Shown in pieces: positions 36,801-48,800 of a stretch of 64,000 nt of DNA. The DNA comes from Lineus longissimus (Eukaryota; Nemertea; Pilidiophora; Heteronemertea; Lineidae). The notes beneath the pieces are model-generated. The model was not told the DNA's origin and made no database searches. It worked only from the letters and a program-made list of their open reading frames with translations. The translations under genes and the position numbers were made by a program. The stretch is taken from assembly GCF_910592395.1 (NCBI RefSeq), contig NC_088313.1, positions 252,501 through 316,500 of the forward strand, in the 5' to 3' direction. Numbering within the stretch: position 1 is the stretch's first letter; every line of letters starts with the position of its first letter.

Positions 36801-39800
36801 ATTGTACAAAAGCGAAATATTCTTGACTTTCCACAAGTTTCCTTGTGTGAATGCTTCTGAAAGAGTAAATGAGAATGTTCATATCCTAACATGAAAGAAT
36901 TTAAATGGATCTATCTTTACTGTTTTCGAGGAAACATTTGTGACCTTTATACATGTAATACAACGATTTTTGTAATGTAGGAGGCAAAGTTATGCGCATA
37001 TATTTCAATAGTTGTGTTTCACTTTTATTCTTATTCATGATACTTTATGAAAAGGGAGGGTTAAGAACCACAGAATGCTTGGAGATGTCACTCTATTTCA
37101 CCATGACTGTTTTCGGCAATGACTGCTAACTCTGGTTTCGATTTTCGTGTCCTTATCACAGTACAACCCAGTGCCTGTCACTAACATTATTTAGTCACGT
37201 CCCAAGCAGATGCTGGCTACATTTCCTATAACTTAACCTCATTTCCGGTGTGAGCACAAGGCCTAGGCATGAATTGAAACCACCAATACAAAAGAAACGA
37301 TCTGACCTTCCATTCATGAACAAGAACAGAAGCCAAAGAAGTAGTAGACAAGTAGGCCTAAGTAGCCCAGTTCAGATCTTCTATTAGCTTGGCTCATGCA
37401 GATGTTTATTTTAGACTACTACAATATGCAAGGAAAAACCACCATTATCTCGGAGTACACCAAGTCATTGCACTTTATGCAGAGGAAAAAGTCTTGTCAG
37501 TTCAAAAAAGATGATATCTGACACTGAACAATTCACACACGCAAACAGCCTTGGTTTGTCCAGGACTCCAGGAGCTAGGTACATTTTCTGGTGTAAACTC
37601 AATCATCCGAACAACTAGCCCCAAGAATGAAACCCAAACTAGGAGTAGGCCTCCATCATTTTTTAAGTAACATGGAGACCAGCGCATCTCTCAAGACAGT
37701 TTGCCCCCTTAGTCAAAATCACAAAGATATTGCAATATGGTTGGTATCAAGCTACTAATTGGCGATAAAGATCGCAATGCTGCACTCTCGACTTAGCAAA
37801 CAAAGATGTTTTTCTAACACTCCTGATTCTCAGAGAGGTTATTTTGACAAATGAGCGAGATACCATCTTCTTTGTTTAGGAATGCATGTGGAGTAGTCGG
37901 CTTCTGTTGCATGTTAGAAGGAAAACTAATTTTCTGTGTCCTCTCTAGTGATTTGACACCAGGTGACAAGACACCATGAGAGTCTGATCCAGGATCTTAA
38001 GGGTCCCTGCCCTCCATCCTGTGCTGCCCCCTTTGATTTGGGATGATAACCACGCACTTGCTGCTCAGTCACTCATGCCATGGTCAAGACAGGGGACATA
38101 ACAAACACCGGCTAAACAATCTGGACAACATTGCAAAGAAACTAGAACAAAATGTGCCAAGTCAGCCACAAAAATCTAACAAAACCCAAAATCTCTGTAT
38201 TCTGCTACATAGCGTCCAGAAACAGATTTTTGAAAAGGATGCAGTCAACTTGACATCACCAGTATTCTTGACCACCCGTGGGTGACACATCAGTGTCAAA
38301 AAGTTGCCAGGGTTGGATAGAATCAACCTGGGACATCTGTACAGAAGAATGGCCAGGTAGATGGCATTCTTAGGATGGAATGAACAAAACTTGGCAAAGT
38401 CCAACAACAGTGTTTGCACAACAAGTAGTAAAACCCATTGAAAAATTCCAGGTAAAATCTTTAGAATCTCAATGACTTTGGCAAATGTCCAGGGTCCACA
38501 CCAACAATTGCCTTAAATAAATATGGAGAACTTTTTGACACAAATAATATTTTCTTGGCCAATCAGGGCCAAGCCCACGAAAAGGCGGGAAGGGTCCAGG
38601 GCAGGTGAGCATAAGACTCACTGTGGGCCCTTGGAGATTTCAATGAGTTCGTGCTTCATCTGAAATGTTTTCGCCCCATTTTCTTTTGAGATTGCAACTT
38701 TTTCATCAAATTCCAGCTGCAAGAAAACCTGCTACAAACAAATGCAAGTGCAACCGAAGCGCTTGATATTTCATGCAACACTAAAAATATTCCGAGGTTT
38801 GCAATGTTTACACATTCAGCGCATCTTGGGAGCAAAGAAAGACTATTTGAATGAACCATCATCAGATTTGCACCATCAAGCAAATCCGAGTTGCAAAACA
38901 TTAATCAGGGTCAATGAATTGTCTGACTGGGACTGCTGAAGCCAATAAATGAAACACAAACTGATGAGCAGACGACTGGTGCTGAACTGGAATGTTACAT
39001 AATGCTCTTTTTCCAAATCACTAACAATAGGATGGCCAACTGACCACAATATTGTCAGAATCAACTCCCAGCATCTGCAGAATCCCGCCAAAAACTATTT
39101 ATGCAGATGACAGACCATCTGATGATAAACAACCCCAGACAAGTTACACAATATCTCCATCTTCCCTTGGCAAAATAACAATAGGCCAAGGTGCAACTGT
39201 CACCACTGTTCAAATCATTCAGAGAATCTCAAAAAGTTTGATTGCGACCCTGGATGTGCAAATCTCTGTAGTGGATGTGCTATTGTCTTCAGTGGATGTG
39301 CTATTGTCTTCAGTGGATGTGCTATTGTCAGGCATAGAGGCAGGAGACAGCAAGGAAACACTCCACGAAGACTGCTCCACAAGGTCTGTCAGAGGATCCT
39401 GCAGATACACAACATCCTCTTCGAAAGGTGCCACATTTTCAACTACCTTTTGGACTTGGCCTCTACCACCTGCGACACTCAAAATACCTCAATACTCAGC
39501 GGAGCTAGATGCCATTGTGTTTTCAACTGTTGTAAAAAGCATCTGTATGAAATTCTTTCGCTTCCAAGTACCCTCCAAAACCAACTGACATGTCCCATAA
39601 AGGCTCAGCCAAACTCGCTATTTCTGATCAGAAACCTCTCCTCGTTTTACAATGCAACCCTCATCAAACACCAGCTCCCTGCCCTGGGTCTCCTCATAAA
39701 CAAGACAAAAGTACCCATTGAAAAAAATCTGAAATCTCAACAACGCTGCTGCACATTGTCCAAGATGCTATTTTCCAGAGACCCGTTTTACGTAATACCT

Positions 39801-42800
39801 CAGATGAATGCAGCGGACCATTGTCAAGATTTTTCTAATTGCGTAACATGTGATCTGCTTTAGAAAATGCTCAAATCTCTGACCAGCTTTCTGAGTTTTT
39901 GTCTACATGGTGCAGCCTGTAATGAAAAGGCGCAATTCCCGTTACACACACTTTTGGTTGAAACTGTTCCATAAAATAACCTTTGGCTTCGAGATAAGAT
40001 TGAGACATAGGAAATGTCATATTTATTTTAAAACATTTCACAACAATGGACTGTCAACTTTATCAAAGTCTCAAGTTCTGCAGCAGGTCGGTGTGAATAA
40101 AATGATTGACTTGATGTCAAATATTTGAACTGGGCGATAGTCTCTCAGCAGATGAGGAGAAGAGCAAAGTTCAACAGTCTTGTATACAATTCTCGGTGAT
40201 ACCTTCCACTTAGGAAGTTTAAGCTTCCGGGTATTTCCTGACTGTTGGCCCAAACTGTACATCATTCTTAGGCCCCTTTTATGATATTGAGAGAGGGGCT
40301 GGAGGACATTTTCATACATTGATATCGTGGCTGGGAGAGACACGACATGTCATAATCGAAAGCCCAAGAACACAAGTCAGTGTTTGATTGGCCCTTATGA
40401 CAATTTGAAAACCACTATGACACACAGTATTCAAGACGATCATTCCTGAAAATATCAATGCAAAAGTGCTTACGATTGGAGAAATAGCGATTGTGGTCGA
40501 GTATCACCTGGGACTAGATGTGACACTGAACGTGTGTCGACTGGATGTGGCACTGCCTCATTTGGTACCAGGTCCTCAACTCAGATCACACAGCAGACTA
40601 CGCTGGATGGTCCAACCACACCCATGTTTCCTGAACCACATGTGAGCGCAGTGATTGTGGTCCTACTCCCCACAGCGAGATGCAAGCGCCCATCACAGGG
40701 TGACTAATTTTGGATAATCGTCCTGTCGGCGACAATAGGTGTTACGAAATAACGCCAGAGTTATCGAGAATACACCTAACAAAGCAACGAAGGACAACAG
40801 TCCCAACTTGGCCACTTGCGCAATCGTTTCAATACGGCATCAAAAGCCAATATTGTTGGTAGCAATTTTTACAAATTACAGCTATCAGGTATCGGCTGGT
40901 TTCAGAGTCGGTGTCGCTAAAGTGCACGATTTCGGACCTTTCATATTGGTGCACGCAAATGGTGAAAATTACAGGGTTAAGGTCAGCGGCCGGAACTTGA
41001 GAAGAAATGCGGGTTGGATCGCTGATGCAGAATTACACATCTTGCACTTCAGTCAAAAATTGATGTGAATTTGATGCATTTTTAAAACCCCAATATTTGG
41101 CTTTGAGATTGTGATCTGAGGTAACAGCTGGTGATGTTTAAAAACAGACTGAGGAGTACGAGATGTTTATAAATCACCACATCTCTGTACTATTTCTTCC
41201 AAGCAGACAAAACAAAGTAGACTAAAAGTCAGACTAAAATCTTGAAATTCTTATCCTCAAAGTGATTTTTCTCAATCTTCTTAGAAATTCGATCAGTTGA
41301 GTGGCATCCGATAGAAAGGAAGTACTTGAACACATCGTCATGGTGATGTGATCATCAACAGTAAAATTCTTACACAAGAGAGGATGATCGCACTAACGAA
41401 TAAGAAAATCATCGTCCATTTATGCAAATTAGTTCAATTGATGCGTGGCGCTAATTAACATCCGGTACGGAGCAGAATTGCAGAGATATTTATGGCATGA
41501 AAATGAATCAGAGTTGGCTCCAAGGAAGGTTGGTCCCAACATTGGCTTATTTGGCCCATCGATTTGTACGGGTCGATACATCAGCTTAGATCGAAACAGA
41601 TCAGGACTGATTTATTCTTTCATTCCACCCACAATTTGGCTGATAATCAGCTTCAAATATATCAGTGGTGTCAGCCAATTTAAGGTGAAACTTCAAAGCT
41701 GATTTCACTTCAAGTGTACCAGACATGGATGTACATGTTGCAAAGTAAGATGAACATGATGCACAAGATCCAAGTAATCATCAGTTGAAACCAAATAAGA
41801 GCCTACTTCACCATGAAAATTATGAATCCATTATTTTTGTCTTAAAACAGCTAATTCAGATCAGAGTGTACTAAGGCGGAAAATATGACGACCATTGCCT
41901 CAGCTAATTGCACTATCATTAGCCAATGAGTACCAATTGCTTCAAGTGATGATATTTACCAGATTTACGCTCGAGCAATTGATTAGTGATGTAGTAGTAC
42001 ATTTCCACACCTACAACATGTATAAGTAGGTGATAATTGCTTGAGAATACTTTACTCGTTTGGAGTTGATTATCCAGCCATTGATAGTGGTGATTTCAGT
42101 GCCTTGTTGAGGAAGTGACTAAGAATTTTCAAGATAAATTTCTATACCATTGATCGTCTCGGCCTGAAAAGTCAAAAGGCCAGACCAACATGTTTTTTAA
42201 AGGGGAGAAAATCCACATGAGTGAGACCTGTCAGGTTCAAATTTATAAGGCCCCCTTATGAATTCAAAGGCCTAGTAAACTGGAGTTTGAAATGTTCCGA
42301 TTTGAAAGGTTGAAGTAGCATGACTGAAGAAGTCGCCCTTTGCATTCGCCAGGCAGCCATACAATGATACCAATAAGATACATTGCTCTTATGCATACGA
42401 TCCTCCGAAGATTAAACAACTAAGATATTAATACGATGCAGTCTCATAATCACCTGCTAACATGAGCCAAAGATAGGCCTACATACTTTATCCAGAGTGG
42501 TTGAAAATACCTGAAAACTTTATATACTTTGCATCGATATACACACAGTTATTGCACTGCTTCCTAACATTGCACAAGCAATGCAACAATGCAATACATG
42601 AGATGGCAGAGATAGAGATAATGAGAACGTTCCACATCAAAATAGACTAACACAACACCGGCTCTACAGACTTCAAAATTGTCACCAGGACACTCAATTG
42701 CATTATAAGGGACATCCCCCTCGCCCCCCTGAATTTGGCACACACCGTCTATCAAGTGTAACAGATAGACCTGGTCACTTGCAAACCCACCCAGGGCACA

Positions 42801-45800
42801 TCTGAAATCTCACTAAATTCCGAAGGCCAGGACCATCCACCAAGTGACTTCACAAATCTTGAACCATTTTGCAAAGTGTATTAATTGATGAAGCTACTTT
42901 CGTTAGACCATCCCTTGCAATCTCAGTTCAGATGCAAGCAATTTAGATCTAATCTGACTAATATTCAGTAATTCCTGTTTTGGATCAAGAGTTGGATTAT
43001 CCTCGCCAACCATCCCAAAGTTGTACTACGCCAGAAATGATTGAAATCCCAAGCCTTAGCAGACAGGCCACGTTTTAGGATGCCCATTATGTTTCCCCTA
43101 AGACGCCTTTACAGATAAACTGAGAGTAAGAGTTATAAAACAAAACTTAAACAAACCAACGTCCAGAACCAAGAATATTGTTCACAAGTCCATCCTGAGA
43201 CACGATTCTCTACTGCAACGCAAAGTTCAAGTGCCACACGGGATTGCAATAACGGCAGTTTAGTCGCCGTTAGGCATTAGGAAGCAATTTGGGGGATCTA
43301 GGGTTGAACGCCATCTGATCAAGAAAGACGAAATATGGCAGGGAAAGATTTAACATGTCCACATTTATTAAATGCAATCAGTGCTTGGAATGTGACACAG
43401 GGGAACAAATTTTACGATATTTGAGGATATTGTAGTTTGAATGTCCATGAGGACGATCCCGTCTCACATATCAGGCACATCCCTCCACAATAAATACGTC
43501 ATTTCACAACCGAATAGAACATAACTCTCCATTCTAGCGTCAAAATTGATATCATGAAATGACTTTGAGAGAGCGTCATCCTCTAAATGAAGAAGAAAAT
43601 ATTTCATCGGAATTAAAGTGTCAGTCTTTTGCTGCCAACTGCCATTTTCAACGCCACGCGTTGCAGAACCCTCCAAGCGCTATATTTCCATTTAGTTTGC
43701 AGTCACAAGACATTTGCTGTGGTAGTGTTTTAATTAGCGTGCAATTTGATATCCTTGTCACCGATTTGTACCTGACTATATTGATCTACCAATTAACCTC
43801 TTGCCAACAGTTTACTCCAAGGTCCATGCTGACATCACAACAATCCAGTCAATTCCACTTCAAATGACATGACCTACCTCTATGCAATGTACAGTAAAAT
43901 TAAAATGAAATGAACTAATCTTGATTGCGTTTTGATTTATATTTATTACCAAGTAAGAAAACAGTGGGTTCCTTTCCATCTAAAAGTCAATCTTACACAA
44001 GAATTAGCATAAGGTCACAAGGTACGACTGCATTTACCATTTCTTCAACACGCTTGTTTTTTATTCAAAATAGTTGATTACTCCACTGATTTTTACATGT
44101 TTCTATTGTTGGCAGATATCTTTCTGGTCAAGTCAAGTCCATTTAAAAGTCAGTAAGATGTGCTTACTTAGTCCAACTCAAGGTCTAAATTATAAGGAAA
44201 TTTACTGCAAAACCAAAGCTGAGAAATATTTGCATCCTGTTGACATCCCCCCTTCTGTAACCTGATATCTTACACCCTGCCCACAATAAGCTAAGACTCG
44301 ACATCGTATCATTTGAGAAATACGCTTCCCACAATTCTGCTAATATGAAATTGATGAACAATTAGAAACCTAGAAATCAATTGATGGACATTGTGATAGC
44401 CTACTGTGAACAATGGTGAGATGACCAGGAATAACAGGGACGAAGACAACAACGGGAAGATGAGACTCAGATTGATATGACACTCCATGGAAACTCGTAT
44501 GCGATGCGTTCAAATCACAGCGTGCGGGAACGGCCTCACAGAACCACCAAGAGAGCTTTCCGTTCATCTCGTAATAGCCATCTCTCAAGACAATGTGGCC
44601 AGGTTCTATACCGATAGAGATGATTTTTTCTTGCAATTTATAGCTTTTATCTCGAGAATAGCAGCACAAAACAGGTGGCTGCATGAAGAATTCGCTCCTA
44701 TAACAAATCAAAATACCACCGGAATTACCCCACGCAAATTAGTAAAATAAAATGCTCACATTTGTTTGGAATCAAAACGTCTGTGTTTTTACAGTACGCA
44801 ACAGCGTTGCGCTCTTTCACATGCCGGGCAACTGGTGCATGGACGACATACAGTGTACACGAGTGCGTTCCCAGTGTATATGTATCTCCACCCTTCAAAG
44901 GTCTCAATTGCAAAGCACTGATTGATGCACAGGTCTCTACTCAAACCTCACTTTGATTTGATTGGATGACTGATTCGTTACCGCTATAGTTTATCTGGTA
45001 AGAACGCTTTAGGTAGTTTACAAACTCTCTGTAGCAGATCCCTAAAATCAAGCAGAGGATCTTCTGATATGTACAAATGAATAGAGTGAAAAGTAAACAA
45101 TTTCCAATAGAAAGATGCTCAGAATCAGCATCATGACCAGGCAAAGACTTAGAGAAGTTTACTCCAGTGAGTAATGCTGGATTTGGGATGGGTACAACTG
45201 ATGTACAGTCAGGGCTTTCTGTTCAAGTTCCGGAGAATGCTCAATATGGGAAGATGGAGATTCCATCTGCTGAACACCAGATCAAGAAACAGAACTCAAC
45301 AAGCCATAAGCTCTACATGAACGTGATGAAGCCTTTTTCATTAAAGTCAGACTTGTCAAAGTCTTTTTAAAGGAAACTGAAATTGGCCCAGCTACATATG
45401 TCTCGTCTAAGAAAATGATCCATGTAGACCAGCAGTTTCCTCCTTCCATCAAATGAGATTTTATGAATGATGACCCATGGGCAAAACTCTTCACAAATCT
45501 CTCTAAATGCCAGACAGACCTCAACAGAACCCTCAAAGTGTAAGAAAACTTCCGAAAGCCGCATGGAAATTTAAATCTATGAATAGATTCGACCATCAAA
45601 CACAAACAGAACCTATTCCTCCTGGCTTTTTCTAACCACTTCCTCAACCAACACACTGCTAGACGTTTATGCAACACAGGGTCCAAATACTTTTTGCATA
45701 GCTTGGTAATCTTTGCCACAATGCCACCCAGGGCCATGCGAGATTATGGAACGGGAAGGGCCAGAGTACAATGGGGAGGCAACACGCATTTTTGTAGAGA

Positions 45801-48800
45801 AGGAACTGGTTCAGTCCGATTATGACCTCAAGACATGAAGATGAAGAGTTTCCATCACTTTTTCAGCAAGTTTTCCACACATGAGTTGCTTTTACTGGTC
45901 TAAAAGTTGGTATAATATTGAATAAGTCCAGTACTGGGTTACAGCAACGATTTCAATGATTTTGCAAGCAGACAGGGGATGACCTCCTGACCGCATACCA
46001 AAGATGGCCCTTAGGGTTTTCATAAAGGATTTCTCACAGTTTTTATTAGGGATAAGATTAAAAATTTCAATCCCTCAGGTATACAATGAAACGTATGATG
46101 AGTGGAAAGGGGAGCGAAACTGAGCTCAGGAGTTGGCCACCAAAGTGACTGCGTTCACCAACAAATCTTATAAAATCTTTTTCCTCGGTGTACTTCTTCC
46201 TGAAATGAAGCCATCTTTGTCGGGAATTCACCATGTGAAATGTTGTCCTCAGAGAGGTTTTGTCCCTGTATCTGCATAATCGGCACTGGGTTGTGGCATG
46301 TGAACACACACAAGTTGATCTGCATCATATTTACTGATTTCTGAGAAGGTCATCAGGAATCCTTTATAGCTTATCAGAAGAAGATTAGGAAGATATCAGA
46401 ATCGCTGGAACAAGGTCTTCCCTCTAGCTGTCTTGCAATACTTGCACGCTGCATGGCCAACAGTAGAGAACTCAAGCAAGTAGAAATGCTTGCAGACAAG
46501 ACTGCCAATTCTGTTCTGTCTCCAAGAACAAAGACTTGGTATGGAAATAAGCTAAAGAATGCTACCAATGATATGAGAAGTATTCAGGGAGATTCCTCGC
46601 TGTCCAGTTTGAGCGATTTCAGGTCCCACAGCGATTAGACAACTGTTGATGCAGATAAGAAGAACATTCTTCTTTCTTCATTGGTAGAATTAGAGGCTGT
46701 CGAAGAAATGTTCCATGTTTCATCCATCAGTCTGATTTCTATAGGGACCCGTGCCACAAACAGGATTTCTCGGAACTCGCCATCTGCAGTCACAAAATAT
46801 CACCCATGACATTTCTGATATTTTTCAGCTCCAAATCTCCCTAGTTTCTCTGAATGCGCTTACAAAATGATTACTCATTCATTGCACAAACTGAGTTGAC
46901 ACCGCTCTTTAAAAAAATCTACATTCAAATGAATCTTTTTCTGTCATCTATGTCGTATCATTGTTCTCCCACAGCCCTGGGCTTTAGAACAAATCAAACA
47001 AAACCATCGAACAAAACAAATTTTTTCAACTGTCCATTCACAAAATATGTAACCTATAATCATAGTCCATCCATGTGATATGGGAGATGGAACAAATTAT
47101 TCTAAAATGTGTGCTTTGCCCAAGAACTAGCTATCTGATAAATGGTCTGGGATCATCTAACGTCCTCCGGGATGTTTTTATGACATTTCACAAATTGCGG
47201 ACATTGGAATTCCTAGAAGCCCAGGTGCACAGACGATTCAATAACCCCGATGCAATCTCCATGACAATAATGCACTGTTGTTGTAATGGCTCCTCAACAA
47301 CTCTCAGTAACTCCCCTGAAGTCATTTAGAAACTTACACTGACCCAGATAGATCAACATTTGGCCCGAATTTGCTCTTTCAAGAGTGCGACAAACAGTGA
47401 TTTTGTTGTGGTCAAGCACAACATCAGTTGGCAAGACTCCATGATTTTACCAAAAAGCAACTTTGAAACTACACAAATTGGTAAATCGATCGCTGGTCTA
47501 ATGACTGCGCTAATTAAACCCTTTACAACAATCAAGAAGATTTAAGCAATTTTGCTTGTAATTCTCTGCTCAAAAAGTTTCATAATCAATAAATTACACA
47601 AAGAAAACCTAATCAATTCTAGAAACAGCCCATCAATTAAGGAAGCTGCGAAATCATATCATTTCAAATGATCCTAAACGCGAGACGTCAAATTCTTAAC
47701 GAATCAATCAGAGATGTGACTTTTTGCATATGCTGAATGTGGCCGCGAAAAGAGATCAACGAGACAGCTTAGACAGCTTAGGAGAATCTGCTCACAATGG
47801 AGACATCCCTCATCATAAAATGACTAAGTTTGCAGTACGGTGATCGAATCTCCTACAATCCGTGCAAAATCTTACGTCAAGTTGACCCACGTTATCTCGT
47901 TGATCCCAGAATTTCTTCATTATGCCTTCATACCGCTCCGTTTTGTGGGAAATCTGGTATTTTTATGAAGACGCTGCGGAGGATCCTTCCTGCCATCAAT
48001 TTACGCTATCAGCGATCGTGGACGATCGAGGGGCGAGAGTATCCAGCGAGTCGATTAACTCGGGAACAATCGACTACAGTGGGTAAACGGTGTTATGCAG
48101 TATCGTATCTTGTTTTCGGGATGATGTATCATCTTGTAACCGAGTTATGATTTTACAGGTTCATGAATTGACTTGAGGAGATCGAGGAGCGTGAAAGGGG
48201 TGCACTGATCGAGCAGTGGAGAGTGTCAAGTCTTTTAGAGCTCATCAGAACCTTGAACACAGCAGCTAGGCTGAAGTTGATTGCGATTGGGTTGTCCAGT
48301 TCAAGAATGCGTTGAGTAAGAAACTGGATGAGACTGCGGTAGGGAGAAAGAGCTATGAAACTGAATGTGCCAAATGACTTGATGACAGAACAATGTTTCA
48401 TAGGAAGAAGAGGCGTTAAGAACTCAATTTCTGTATGTGCTACACTCCATGATGCACACTGCGTCTGGTAAAAGTCAAGTTGGAGCAATACTTGATGTCT
48501 GTTCAAGGATGGAGACAGGATGCGTATGTTATGTTTGACTGTCACTCCAACTCCTAGACGTCACTCAGGAAGTCCGCCAAACTTGTTTACAACTCAAAAC
48601 AGAGCAATGAGGGAGTCTTGATGTTGTAAACATCATACCTTTCCATGAAGTCAGACTGCACCATCCACGCAGATTCTTAGAACATAGCTTTATTTTTTGG
48701 TTCAAGTTAAAAAAAGATTCAATGATGTGGACTCAAACTTCATCCAAAGTCCTTTTTTCATTGATTTGAAAACTGAAAGAAAACTTCACAACTGATCTAT

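Noticed and set aside
39052-39588. 178-codon plus-strand open frame in FGFR intron 1
   Set aside because: Contains a 21-bp repeat, has no recognisable domain, and overlaps an open frame on the other strand. I treat it as chance unless transcripts appear.
44370-44711. 113-codon minus-strand open frame in FGFR intron 1
   Set aside because: Composition is weakly protein-like but no domain is recognised and it has no phase-compatible splice sites with FGFR exons.
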